Source of the DNA: Astropecten irregularis
Lineage: Eukaryota; Echinodermata; Asteroidea; Paxillosida; Astropectinidae
Length of the DNA stretch: 64,000 nt
Direction of reading: 5' to 3'
Assembly (NCBI GenBank): GCA_963971285.1
Contig: OZ020250.1
Coordinates: forward strand, 8,540,499 to 8,604,498
This document shows positions 29,201 to 38,454 of this stretch, one piece after another. Under the pieces are notes generated by a model. That model saw only the letters and a list, made by a program, of their open reading frames with translations. It was not told the origin of the DNA and made no database searches. The stretch's first letter is position 1, and each line of letters begins with the position of its first letter. A program made the position numbers and the translations under genes.

Positions 29201-31340
29201 TCTAAAATATCAGGTATCAAATTAGAGACTTTTGTCTGCGGTTCGAAAGTAGATTCTCTGGTTTGAAAAGGAAAACAGAGCTTCAGCTTCAATGAAAAAC
29301 CACAACCTATATTTTCAGCATATGAATGTCAGAGATGGAGCCTGAGCCTCCGTTTCATAAACGGCCATAGCATCCTCGTTACTTCGTTCACTTTTCAATT
29401 TTTAATGTAACTATTTTATCACTGATCTTAGAAGTAGTGGTTGATTCATTTGATATTTATTTTGTTATTGTTGAAATGTTTGTTTTGGTTTGTTCCAGTT
29501 GAGAAAGGTGAGCGTATAGCGCAGCTCATATGTGAGAGGATATTTTACCCAGAGTTGGAAGAGGTGGAGGTATGTGATTATCCTTTCCTGTTTTAAAATA
29601 GGATGACCCCCCCACCCCCAATGTGAAAGACACACTCGCTGTTTAGCGAGCAAGTGTCTATCACATGCGTGCAGAATTCCTGACTAATTATGCAAACCAT
29701 CCTGACGGAAATGTGCTCAAAACAGATCTGATTGGCTGATGTGCCGCGTTGCATAAAATGTTCATGCATGCATGTAGCAGAAGTTCGTACGTAGTGACAC
29801 AGAGTGGAAGGGGTGATACTCAGACTGCCACCCCCCCCCCCAAAAAAAAAAAAAAAAATCAAATCTTGCCTCAGCATAGTACACAGACCCATGTCCATGG
29901 ATTACACTTTCTTTTCTTTCTTGTTTCTGTCTGAATTTGGTTGTTTTTTGGGGGGCAGGTAGTTTTTTTACAAATTCAATGAACAGTGTTGTTTGTCCGT
30001 CGAATTGACCATCCAATCATCCTATGGTAGGGGGCGGTGTCTGTGTGCGCAGATGGCTGATTAGGCCGATCAGTGCACGGAAAAGTCTTGGGCAGTGAGG
30101 ACAGGGGATGGTGGCGGCTGAGGCTGGCGTGCAATATCTTTCCTGTCCATCCTACACTGCTCAGTTGCTGCTATCCTGGACTTCTCGTGGGCTTCTGCGC
30201 CTTTGACGGCTGCACGCCACTTGTCTCTATCCTGTGCCAGAGTCTCCAGACTGCTGGGGTCAATTCCGAAGGATTTCAAGGAGACCTTCAGCATATCTTT
30301 AAAGCACTTCTTCTGACCTCCGCGGGAGCCCTTGCAGTGGGAGAGCTCCCCATACAGCAGCTTTTTTGGTAGTCGCTGATCCTCCAGGCGGACAGCATGC
30401 CTCACTTGAGTATCTGAATCTCAAATAATATGAGTTAAATTTACAAATGATTTGCTCACAACAAATTTATGCCATTTGCAAATTAAATCTGAATAGTATC
30501 TGGCACACGGTCTTTCCCAGACTCTGTTGCTATGTCACATGATTCGGGGCAAGCCTTTGCACAGTAATATACGGTACCCATCTCTGGAATGGACTGGTTC
30601 TTTGTGCCATTCTTATCCATTTTGAACAGTGCAAGTTATCTATTATGTAATCAAGCAAAGGCTTGCCCCGAATCATGTGATATAGCAACAGTGTCTTTAG
30701 CCTGGAAAATTCAGGTTTTGATGTTTATGTACAGTGAAAGAATTCAGTGTACATGTACCAGATATTGTTCAATTTTAAAGGTAAAATATCATTCTTTGGT
30801 TTTTATCAAAGAAATACAGATTCATGGGTAAAAATATCAAGACAGATACAGTAACAGTCATCTGTGAACATTTTAGTCCCATATGGTACCCACTTTTTGA
30901 GAAAACAGTGAAAAACAGCCACAGTATTTCTTAAGTCTTTTCTCTTTTATTTTTGATCTTTGTTTTACTAATTTCTGGATAAATACACCATTTTAGGTGG
31001 AACAATTTTAACGGTATGTTTCTACCACCACCATCTCCATACCCTGTAAGTTATACGTAAATCTGTGAACATTTCTGTTTTGGTTTCTTACCAAAGTATG
31101 ATACTACCTTTTAACTCGCGAAAGGCTTATTGAAAGATGTTTGATGCACAACTCTTGGAATTTCATTCTAAAGAGACCTCATTAGAGGCGAGCGTTATTG
31201 AGCAAGGAACTTTGTAGTAGAGTTTTAATCCTGTTCTTATTTGCAATTTTTTCTTTTCTTCTTTTTGATTCATCATCACACAGGAACTCAGTGAAACAAA
31301 ACGTGGATCTAAAGGCTACGGATCATCAGGCACAAAGTAA
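19751..31340 (+). CDS. DUT: dUTPase (deoxyuridine 5'-triphosphate nucleotidohydrolase), five exons
   Basis: Exons 19751-20217, 21333-21469, 25141-25215, 29499-29569 and 31284-31340 join in frame (807 nt) into 268 residues. All introns are GT...AG. The five trimeric-dUTPase motifs are visible: [47 protein letters not shown] and [12 protein letters not shown]. The enzyme hydrolyses dUTP to dUMP and PPi, keeping uracil out of DNA and feeding thymidylate synthesis. Motif V has Lys where most family members have Gly. Residues 1 to about 60 form a basic, Ser/Arg-rich mitochondrial-type leader. A later Met (20042, MLAAEEII...) with PSSKRAK resembles the start and nuclear signal of the nuclear isoform in mammals. 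Introns total about 10.8 kb and are filled with MITEs, SINEs and a LINE fragment. Confidence 0.96.
19936..19944 (+). promoter_or_regulatory. E2F-like site GCGCCAAAA in DUT exon 1
   Basis: Inverse of TTTTGGCGC, an E2F consensus. It lies between the mitochondrial-type ATG (19751) and the nuclear-type ATG (20042). Confidence 0.45.
19953..19964 (+). promoter_or_regulatory. Palindromic E2F-like site TTTCGCGCGAAA in DUT exon 1
   Basis: A perfect 12-bp palindrome containing TTTCGCGC on both strands, 9 bp from the previous site and about 80 bp before the nuclear-type ATG. It would suit a cell-cycle promoter for a short transcript. Confidence 0.5.
20219..20238. repeat. Perfect 20-bp palindrome at the DUT exon 1 donor
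   Basis: TAACGTTAGGCCTAACGTTA starts at the second base of the GT donor. It has no loop, so RNA folding would have to open the centre. Confidence 0.8.
21063..21098. repeat. Perfect 36-bp palindrome in DUT intron 1, inside a nested inverted repeat
   Basis: Each arm is GAACTTTCAGTTCACAGT or its inverse, without a spacer. It is embedded in a wider hairpin: AAAGTTCGGCATTAGTGT (21091-21108) pairs with ACACTAATGCCGAAAGTT (about 21238-21255), and inside that AGTCTGGTACCC pairs with GGGTACCAGACT (about 21128-21205). Probably nested palindromic MITEs. Confidence 0.8.
21333..21469 (+). CDS. DUT: DUT exon 2 (motif II)
   Basis: Acceptor GACTTTTCCCAG, donor GGCG|GTGAGT. Encodes the [20 protein letters not shown] stretch, with the Ser-Gly of motif II that contacts the dUTP phosphates, and HIDVG at the end. 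Starts by completing the Ser codon and ends one base into an Ala codon. Confidence 0.95.
21505..21780 (-). repeat. tRNA-derived SINE in DUT intron 2
   Basis: Minus-strand SINE: B box near 21543-21555 (GGATTCAAACC as read on plus), A box near 21590-21600 (CAACTGAGCTATCCAG). Same family as copies at 24815, 43190, 49540 and 58020. Confidence 0.75.
21781..21904. mobile_element. Palindromic MITE with (GCGCATGC)-rich centre
   Basis: Arms: AAGACTTGAGAACCAGTCTT and its inverse near AAGACCGGTTCTCAAAAGTC, then CAAGTCAACAGCGCA against the inverse GTTGACTTG. Other copies at 32817-32963 and 41133-41263. The copy is a near-complete hairpin. Confidence 0.75.
21951..22206. mobile_element. Inverted-repeat element, TIR GGAAAGAATTCCACTGACGG
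   Basis: Left GGAAAGAATTCCACTGACGG and right CCGTCAGTGGAATTCTTTCC are exact inverses; about 250 bp, non-coding. Family copies at 5037-5325 and 40925-41132. Confidence 0.75.
22399..22762 (+). mobile_element. TTAA-flanked MITE, best copy of the family (DUT intron 2)
   Basis: TTAA at both ends (22399-22402, 22759-22762). TIRs AGGTAGTATCATACTTTGGT and ACCAAAGCATGATACTACCT. The middle has the palindrome GATCTTTTAAAAGATC. The TTAA duplication fits piggyBac-type transposition, but the terminal bases are not the classical ones. About ten copies occur in the window. Confidence 0.75.
24346..24701 (-). mobile_element. TTAA-MITE copy (DUT intron 2)
   Basis: Reverse-oriented: GAGTATCATACTTTGGTTTT ... 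ACCAAAGTATGATACTACCT, with TTAA at 24346-24349 and 24698-24701. Central AAAAGATCAAAAAGATTTTC is retained. Confidence 0.75.
24815..25100 (+). repeat. tRNA-derived SINE directly upstream of DUT exon 3
   Basis: Contains a tRNA-like head (24948-25029): ends GACTGGA and TCCAGTC pair over 7 bp, A box TGGCTCAGTTGGTAGTGCG, B box GGTTCGAATCC. The 3' tail ends AATTCAGTCAGTTTCCCTTG. It lies only about 40 bp from the exon 3 acceptor, so the acceptor tract of exon 3 adjoins SINE sequence. Confidence 0.8.
25141..25215 (+). CDS. DUT: DUT exon 3 (motif III)
   Basis: Acceptor TTTTTTATACTTTAG, donor AAAG|GTGAGG. Encodes [20 protein letters not shown]: motif III with the Asp that activates the catalytic water and the Tyr that stacks on the sugar. 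Confidence 0.95.
25393..25740 (-). mobile_element. TTAA-MITE copy (DUT intron 3)
   Basis: TTAA at 25393-25396 and 25737-25740; TIRs AGGTAATATCATACTTTGGT and ACCAAAGTATGATACTACCT. Reverse orientation. Confidence 0.78.
26262..28389. mobile_element. 2.1-kb MULE/foldback-type element with ~400-bp TIRs and a 10-bp TSD
   Basis: Ends TAGTTGCGATGATCGTAACC and the exact inverse. GCCCTACACC flanks it on both sides (26252-26261, 28390-28399). Arms remain inverse for about 400 bp, to the region of CCCTATGGAGGGC (about 26650) and CCCTCCATAGGGC (about 27992). The interior of about 1.3 kb is CpG-rich with a tandem duplication and no transposase frame, so it is non-autonomous. Confidence 0.88.
27329..27572. 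repeat. Tandem duplication inside the foldback element
   Basis: Two diverged units starting GCCGTGGGCTTGAAAT at 27329 and 27459, each with GCGCTCGGTCGG, GGGTTCGTT, ACGGACGGTGGCTCAC and CCGGCTCGGTACAGA. GC and CpG content are well above the neighbourhood. Confidence 0.75.
29128..29370. repeat. Inverted-repeat element, 'GAAACGGAGGCTCAGGCTCC' family
   Basis: Ends GCGAAACAGAGGCTCAGGCT and AGCCTGAGCCTCCGTTTCAT are inverse. A relative lies at about 53128-53345. Located in DUT intron 3. Confidence 0.6.
29499..29569 (+). CDS. DUT: DUT exon 4 (motif IV)
   Basis: Acceptor GGTTTGTTCCAG, donor GGAG|GTATGT. Encodes [20 protein letters not shown] with motif IV. Ends in phase 0. Confidence 0.95.
30070..30405 (-). 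pseudogene. LINE (non-LTR retrotransposon) 3' fragment, C-terminal ORF2 domain
   Basis: Minus-strand open fragment with [31 protein letters not shown] and DRDKWRAAV, the pattern typical of the region downstream of RT in several LINE clades. The RT domain is absent, so this is a 5'-truncated copy, inside DUT intron 4. Confidence 0.7.
30775..31114 (-). mobile_element. TTAA-MITE copy (DUT intron 4)
   Basis: TTAA at 30775-30778 and 31111-31114; right TIR ACCAAAGTATGATACTACCT, left TIR slightly changed. Ends about 170 bp before exon 5. Confidence 0.75.
31284..31340 (+). CDS. DUT: DUT exon 5 (motif V, stop)
   Basis: Acceptor TTCATCATCACACAG. Encodes [18 protein letters not shown] and TAA. This is motif V, the flexible C-terminal arm that closes over the active site. 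Its consensus is RGxGGFGSTG, so Lys replaces the first Gly of GG and Ser replaces Thr. Confidence 0.94.
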   Translation, partial: ELSETKRGSKGYGSSGTK

Positions 31341-31596
31341 TCCATGTCTCAACAGTAGAGGGCGCCAGACTGGTGGCACGCGTCATCACATAGAGACAAC
31401 CATTTATTGCTGTCTGGCCTCAAACCTCTGGCCTTGTAAATATGTAAAGAAGGAAATATTCTCACTCCTCCCAAATTCCATGGCTTTTAAATGCCTTATC
31501 TGTATTTTGTGTGAACTTTTTTTCAGGAATGCCAGCTCAGTACTCATTATTCTTGTTTTGTATTTGTAGGAAGTTAAGAATAATCCGGTGACTGCA

Positions 31597-32290
31597 TCTG
31601 GGCTCAGTTTCATAAAGTTATTTAAGCACAAACATTTTGTTAAGCATGTAAAGTCTTCCCTCGTAAAACAGGATTACCGACCAAATCACCATAATGTGAA
31701 TTTTGGTTAGGGTGACCATATTTTGTTGAGATGACAGTGATCCGTGTCCTGGGGAGGGGTATAATTTTGAAAAAAAATTGAATTCAGATCACGGTGCCTA
31801 CATGTACATGCGAAATTGTGGCATCTATGGACATCTTGTCCAGTTGACATGAGTGGGTTACATACTTACATGTCTTAGGCGGTTGTCTTCGCATACTTCT
31901 CTGAAGAATGGATCTTCTTCAGCACAGCATTTGTGTTCTTCAGCTTTTTTATTTAGGACAATTAGAATTTTCGGGGGCATTTCGTCGAATCGGGACATTT
32001 TCGGGGACAATTTTTCATCGGGGACGGCACTGTCAAATCTGGGACTGTCCCCGGAAATCGGGAACATCTGGTCACCTTAATTTTGGTGCTATTTCAGAAA
32101 GCATTTAATTATCTGTACAAAGTATAGAATAATTTGTTGACTGCATCTGGGCTCAGTTTCATAAAGTTATTTAAGCACAAACATTTTGTTAAGCATGAAA
32201 AGTCTTCCCTCGTTAAATAGGATTACCAACCAAGTCACCATGTGATTTTTGGTGCTATTTCAGAAAGCATTAATTATAAATGGATTATCT
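31597..32290. repeat. Tandem pair of a 'GGGCTCAGTTTCATAAAG' repeat, first copy interrupted
   Basis: GACTGCATCTGGGCTCAGTT with TTTAAGCACAAACATTTTG recurs at about 31581 and 32130. The first copy is split by the hAT-like element and resumes as GGTGCTATTTCAGAAAGCAT after 32087. The second copy is uninterrupted. Related to the larger inverted-repeat family at 43917 and 59489. Confidence 0.65.
31707..32078. mobile_element. hAT-like non-autonomous element with 8-bp TSD AATTTTGG
   Basis: 372 bp starting TTAGGGTGACCATATTTTGT and ending GGTCACCTT; flanks AATTTTGG at 31699-31706 and 32079-32086 are identical. Inner sequence has GGGACTGTCCCCGG and TCGGGAACATC, as in other GGTGACCA-ended hAT elements. 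Confidence 0.82.
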
Positions 32291-32816
32291 TACAGATGAA
32301 ACAATTCATGAGTTATTTTCCAGTGAAAATTTACCAGAAACAAATTGCTGCATTTGAATGAACTTTGAATTCCTCTAAGGTGAATATTTTCCAACTCTTT
32401 CGAAGAATCGCTGAACGTGATTGGCAGAGGCAGTCTATTATTATTTCTTTAATTCCCTAAAAGTCTGCTACTCATTTTTATCTGGCCCAAATCTGTCTCA
32501 CGTTATGATTGGAATTTGATCGGCTGTGGTCTGTAGCGTGCTTCAGTCGAAGTGTGTATATGGCATAATATTTGTGCAAGATAAACAATAATGGGCAGCT
32601 TAATGCGGTTGCCATGCATGCTGTTCATGAATTGGGCTGGCACATCACTGACGCACAGTTACTTCTCAAATACCGGTAACTGCTTACTGCAAACAATGAC
32701 AAAGAAAATGATATTACTTTTGAAGATCTGTTTAATATCTAAATCTATCCATCACATATTCGATCACCATGAACAACACATAATTATGATCATGATCAAA
32801 AACATGATGGTATGGT
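32291..32816. other. Non-coding; nothing recognised
   Basis: AT-rich, no exon or repeat boundary that can be supported. It may include the 3' end of the DUT transcript, but no convincing AATAAA at suitable spacing was seen. Confidence 0.35.
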
Positions 32817-32963
32817 AATGGGAGACTTTTGGAGAGTCGGTCTTGAGTCAACAGCGCACATGCACGCACGCGCAATACAACGTGCGCATGCTCACAATTG
32901 TGCAAGCATGGTTTGCGCGTGCGCTGTTGACTCAAGACTGATTCTCAATAAGTCTCCCATTCC
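32817..32963. mobile_element. Palindromic MITE, GGGAGACTTTTGGAGAG family
   Basis: Left AATGGGAGACTTTTGGAGAG, right CTCAATAAGTCTCCCATT; GTCTTGAGTCAACAGCGCAC against GCGCTGTTGACTCAAGAC. Centre is (GCGCATGC)-rich. Forms one long hairpin. Confidence 0.75.
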
Positions 32964-33158
32964 TGGCATCTTGTTGCATCAACGAGATGACTGAAATGAT
33001 CAATGCACCATCCCCATGGTATGCAAATTACGTAAAACATGCGACGCATCACAGACATTCTGAGTGCTTGAAAACCTTCCAAAATGGCTGCTGTGCTGAT
33101 GTGTGATTGTCTGTAAAAACATCAATTTTCAGTAAGTGAACTCATAAAAGGATATATT

Positions 33159-33672
33159 TCGTCCGGTCATGAGTTTCCGATGGACATATGTTTTCAGTAA
33201 CCAAATTTGATTCCCATTAACCGCGAGACCATGCGTGATTCTTTGTGATCAGTATCCCTGAAGTGATGACTACACTCAGGGCTATCTGAGTCCGACATTC
33301 AGGATGTTGAGAATAAAGTTTTCAGTTGCGAGTGATACTCAAAAGTTAAAAAACTATGTAATTTTGGGTATAGATTACTAATGCATTTTAAGGCTATAAA
33401 TGTTCAAACGTTTAGAAAAGACTTAATCTGTACTTCGATGTCAACAAACTTTGCCGCACAACCAAGGTACCGAAAACTGGTGACGCTTTGTTTACATAGC
33501 AGAATCGGTGTTGCTGTAAATGACAGACAATATTTCCAAAGAAAATACTTCAGCTTCGAGGATTTTTACAGATTATAATCTGGAAGTGTCCAATTCAAAG
33601 TTAGTGAAGTGATTTTCTGAAATTGTATTTCAGTTTTCCCGTTATCCTATCGGAAACCGATAACTGCAGGCT
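33159..33672. repeat. Uninterrupted copy of the repeat split around the satellite
   Basis: 514 bp whose first half matches 5377-5645 and second half 13034-13292, joined directly at about 33426. The end again carries ATCGG AAA CCGAT, 9-10 bases from the boundary. Confidence 0.7.
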
Positions 33673-35162
33673 GTGGAATTCTTCCTTTTTGTTTTTTGAT
33701 TTTTATTCTTTGCTCAAAGACAATAAAATATTCATATTGAAAAAGGTGCTTAGAATAGATATTTACTGTATGGTTTTTCAAATGGCTCCCTTGTGAGCGA
33801 TCAGAGAAGCAGAACTTGGTTTATAAAACTGTTTTGTAATGTTCATTGGCAACTGAACTAAGACACATGGCATTTTAAAATAAATACAATACATTTTAAG
33901 AGATCTATTAATACAAGCCATTGAAATAAAAGTATTCGTACATGCCAATTTGTGTGCATATTTTGTGTTGGTTTGTGTTTGTCCTCATTTGTTTCCAATT
34001 TAATTTCTAATGATATAATTAGGGACAAGATTACTCTTAGTTACTTTTTCTTGTTGTGAACATGATCGGAGGGTGATGATTTACCCTCTAAGGCAATGCC
34101 TTATGGTTTATGCATATATGCATATATAAGGTCTGCTTTTGGGCAAGGGTTTGCCATGGTAACTGCAGTCCCTCTGCCTCTGAAGGGTGCAGACCGGTCT
34201 GACCTGTAAATAATTTCTCTTAGGTTCCCATGCATGCAAAATAGTCGATTTAATTTAAACCAAAAAAAACACAAGGAAGACAAAAGGTTTCTTGGGCAAT
34301 TATTATACAGAATAATAAAGCTGAAAACTTCAGTTTTCATTTTGTGTCCATCCATAGAAAAATAGCCCAGTTGAATGGTGCCAGAACGAAGTAAAAAATG
34401 AACCCCTCCAATACATGGCAAAAGTAAAGCGATTTTAGGGCCTGATTTCATCCAAACAGCTCAAAATCGAAAGTCCAAACTCTGGTGATCGGGTTCCATT
34501 TGTCTTTACACGACTTGCTGTGTAGGGCTCAACAAATGCTTTTATAAAAATATTTTGAGGGGTATACAAAATATTCATGAGCTCTGAAGACTGAACTGGA
34601 TCAATTTACTAGTGGTGGGCGTGGGCCTCAACATTTTGGACTTATTTTTACATAAACTGGTTGAGGGCGCTCTGCTGAATTATTGGCGAGCGATTGATTT
34701 ACTATTGTTTTCAATCCACCGATAGGCGGCGCTGTGATTGAGACACTGTTAACTTTTAACGCTGTAACAGTGTGAACATTAGTACAGTGTGAACAAAAAT
34801 GTTGGAATCTTTAATTGTGTCCGATTCATCATTCTTTTTATTTGGGGCGGGTTTAGAGACAAAAGTCCCCAAAATGTTGAAGCACAGAATTCCAGGTACA
34901 GGTATAACTAGGCCTAACTTGTGGAGTAATGAGTTTTGGGTTTTTTAGAGGGAGATGGGTTGCCGCCTTGACAAGATTTTCATCCGCCTGTCACTGTCAG
35001 ACGGATAACACACAAACCGCGGTTTGGCAAGACTTGTGCCTGAAGTGCCGACATTGTCCAATAATATTCCGCTTCTTTCATTCACGCCCACATATCATTA
35101 TAATGCATAAGTCCAAGCAAGGAAATTATCGGTCGTGTGCCAAGTTAAGGGGACTGGTTCAT
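33673..35162. other. Non-coding; nothing recognised
   Basis: AT-rich sequence with no supported exon. A minus-strand open stretch at 34101-34451 lacks splice or composition support. Confidence 0.35.
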
Positions 35163-35420
35163 GGGACCATAAAGTTCAATATCATCCTTTGGTTTTTGTC
35201 AAACTGAATGCAGATTCATTGGCAAAAATGTCAAGGAAGATACATAACGGTCACATCTTCAGTCCCATACGGTGCCTACTTTCTGCGAAAACAGTAAAAA
35301 AAACGCCCACAACATTTTACAAATCTGTTCACCGTTATTTTTTTATCTTTAAAAGATCGAAATTATTTTTGGTCATTGGTTTTGCTCTTTTCTTGATAAA
35401 TCCAACATTTCAAGCAGTTT
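35163..35420 (-). mobile_element. Degraded TTAA-MITE copy
   Basis: Retains AATATCATCCTTTGGTTTTT, GATTCATTGGCAAAAATGTC, CAGTCCCATACGGTGCC and TTTAAAAGATCGAAAT; the right terminal repeat is lost. Confidence 0.6.
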
Positions 35421-35870
35421 CTACCATCACAATCTTAAGTTCAAACGTGCAATTAAGACTTACCTTTTTACTAAATTTTATAATTGATAATGATTTTTAA
35501 CTCTGTGTTATTCTAAACGTTTCGCTCCTCTTTTTAATTTATTATAAAATTACTGTGTAATCATTATCATTACGGGTTTAATTTCTCGCATGCAATTCAG
35601 GCTTGCCTTTTTTACTTAATGTTATGATTAATTAATGATGTTTTCTATAACTTTGTGTATTATTAATTGTTCTTCTTTTTATATTTTACTGGAATTTCAT
35701 ATAATTCTTTATTGTGTAATTATTATTATAATTTTATGTTTGAATTGTACAGCGCTGCTGAATATTTATTATAGAAATGGCGCTTTAGAAAAGAAATAAA
35801 TGTTAAAATGTTAAATGTTAAATTTACACCATGAGCGTTAATACAGGTAAATCTGTAAAGATTTCTTGAA

Positions 35871-36194
35871 AGGTAGTATCATACTTTGGTAAGACACCAA
35901 AACAGAAATGTTCACAGATTTACGTATTACTTATACAGGGTATGAAGATGGTGCTGGTAGAAATGGTGCATTTATCCAGAAATTATAGTAAAACAACGAC
36001 CAAAAATCGTTTTGATCTTTTAAAAGATCAAAAATAAAAGAGAGAAATACTGTGGCTGTTTTCACTGTTTTCTCAAAAAGTGGGCACCGTATGGGACTGA
36101 AAATTTCACAGATGACTTTTACTGTATCTGTCCTGGTATTTTTGCCCATGAATCTGTATTTCTTTGATAAACCAAAGTATGATATTACCTTTAA
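35871..36194 (+). mobile_element. TTAA-MITE copy
   Basis: AGGTAGTATCATACTTTGGT ... ACCAAAGTATGATATTACCT, TTAA on the right (36191-36194), TTGA on the left. Contains GATCTTTTAAAAGATC intact. Confidence 0.72.
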
Positions 36195-36654
36195 TAGTGA
36201 TGTGTCTGGCTAAAAAAAGTTCATTAATTATTTGTTGAACTGCATTTACTCCCCATCATCCTTCATGGGATAACAAACATTTTTTCTTCCCCAGTTTTGG
36301 CACAATTCCCATCATAATACGTTTCCATCCTGCTCATTTTCCCCATTGCACCAAATAGAGCATGCAACCAATTTTTAAACACGTCAATCTTTAATTTCGC
36401 CATTTCAAAATGTCTTTTTACATTTGGCGTGAGATCTTCTAAAATTAATTTGAATTAAGGCACGAGTCGTCTCAATACAGTTGATAAAAGTTTGATAAAG
36501 TGTCGAAAGTTTCAAGTTTCATTGGAAAGCCTCATGAATACATTGCAATGCGTGATTTTTGTCTAATAGTGATATACGCCTAATACCCTTTTCACATTAA
36601 TACAAAAACTACGTGTCATCTCGGGGTTATGGCAAATCTTAACCCCGAGATACC

Positions 36655-36850
36655 CCGGGTTTAAGGTACAGTACAGGATTGGTATACATAATTATAACCA
36701 AATTAACAGAAAATGCTCACAGATTTACGTCTAACTTACATGGAGATGGTGCTGGTAGAAAATATACCGTTAAAATATTTCCGCCTGAAATGGTGTATTT
36801 ATCCAGAAATCAGTCAAACAAAGACCGAAAACAGTTTTGATCTCGGGGTA
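36655..36850 (+). mobile_element. Partial TTAA-MITE copy
   Basis: TTAAGGTACAGTAC..., ACAGATTTACGTCTAACTTA, AATATACCGTTAAAATATTT and CTGAAATGGTGTATTTATCC follow family order; the second half is missing or diverged. Confidence 0.55.
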
Positions 36851-37863
36851 AGATCAGAACCATTCTTTGTGTTTTATAACAAAAATTGAGACGCTATTTT
36901 CCCGGGACTCAGATGTCCGATTGAGCTCAACTTTTCACAAGCTTATTATTTCATGCACATTTTTAAGCAAAGTGTGAGTGCTGTTCTGTGACCTTTACCA
37001 ATCATGTATTATACCTTTAAAGTGGCCCAGTTGCTGACTTATGAAGTTGGGGGTGGGGTCGCACATTGATATCATGTGGCACATCCCACACCCGTTTTCA
37101 ACACCCAGAGTTTTAATGATGGACATATAACGCGACGTGCTCCCTCAATTTCTGAAGTCGTCCCTTGGGCATTACTCCTCATTTCCGTCCAGGAAGACAT
37201 TAATTGTAAAGGGTTTGAGTTGTTTCCTGAATATAGTGCAGACGGGGTTCTACCGGTACGGTGTGCATAGGCCTAATCATTCAACATTATCTATAAGGTA
37301 AAAAATTGCAGGATTAGAAAAGAATAATAGCGGGAAAATTGAAAGTAGAAAGTTTCAGACGTTTGGGAGGCAATCATTTTAAGGATTTTTTCCGGGTCAT
37401 GTGCCCCGGTGCCACTTTTTAGAGGCGCCAAAACTACCCGCAAATGCTAAAGAAAAATGGAGAGAAAAGGTAGCTGTCCTGTTGATGTTATTGGAAATTT
37501 AATTTTTAAAAAGGAAAGATTCCAATTTCAAATTGTTTGATTTTTTTTTCCCATTGGCATCATGCAGAAGTTTAAATGATGGGCGCAATTTTCGCCGTTT
37601 TCCAATACGCCGCTGCCAATTGTCGACATGGACTGAACGTGATGTAGGCCGATGCATGAAAACCAGTGTTGAACTGGGTAGGACTAGAACTTAGAAGAGT
37701 CATACCGAGTGGAGAACAAATCTGAAAAACTAAAACCCACCCCAGAGATTCCACCGGTAGTCTTCACTTGAATCTATATGCGTTTTCTTAACAATGAATT
37801 AGATAATGCCCCCCCCACAAAAAATCATTCAGTACGCCCTATCCTTCACTAACGGCAAATAAT
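36851..37863. other. Non-coding; nothing recognised
   Basis: No exon or repeat boundary that can be supported. Confidence 0.35.
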
Positions 37864-37871
37864 GTAGGCCT

Positions 37872-38420
37872 CAGCAGGCGCGGTTCTACGGGGGGGCTAG
37901 GGCAGTGGCGCACCCAGGGGGGGGGGGGGGCTCGGGGGGCTTGAGCCCCCCCCCCCCCAAGAGGGTCCCTGAAAAAAAAAAACGAAAAAAAAAGAAGAAA
38001 AAAAAAGAAAAAAAGGGGGGGGGGAGGGAAAGGGAGAGGAGGAAGGGGGGGGGGGGGGTCACAAAATGTTTTGTGGGAGAAAAATGTTCTTTGAGCCCCC
38101 CCCCCCCCCCCCCCAAGACAAAATCCTGGGTGCGCCGGTGGGCTAGGGGGGCTGTAGCCCCCAAAAATTTTTGTCTAGCCCCCCAAAAAAAAGGCAAGTG
38201 AAAAATAAAAATTCTTGAAAATACTGGATTTTTTCAGTTATTAAGCGCCAATTACATAAAAAACGCGTTGTGTGGACTATAATGTGCATGTTTTTCGACC
38301 CCTAATAAGACATAGCAGAAGCGAGTGTTAGAAGAACCCAAAATATTGTGTCTTCTAGCCCCCCCAAAAAATAATGGCTCTTCTAGCCCCCCAAAATTGT
38401 TGGCTCTAGAACCGCGCCTG
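37872..38420. mobile_element. hAT-like element with 8-bp TSD GTAGGCCT, hosting a nested element
   Basis: CAGGCGCGGTTCTA (from 37875) and TAGAACCGCGCCTG (to 38420) are inverse. GTAGGCCT flanks at 37864-37871 and 38421-38428. It contains 37903-38140 as a later insertion. A fragment of the same family is at about 60105-60320. Confidence 0.72.
37903..38140. mobile_element. Nested hAT-like MITE, homopolymer-rich, TSD GGCTAGGG
   Basis: Starts CAGTGGCGCACCCAGG and ends CCTGGGTGCGCCGGTG; GGCTAGGG lies on both sides (37895-37902, 38141-38148). The inside is long G, C and A runs, which are prone to sequencing and assembly error. Confidence 0.78.
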
Positions 38421-38454
38421 GTAGGCCTATGTGGTTTTTGCTTATTTTGACAAT

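Noticed and set aside
34101..34451. 116-codon minus-strand open stretch
   Set aside because: Low-complexity, no splice signals or recognisable motif; likely chance.
37905..38201. Pro/Gly/Lys-rich open frames on both strands
   Set aside because: Translations of G, C and A homopolymers inside a MITE.
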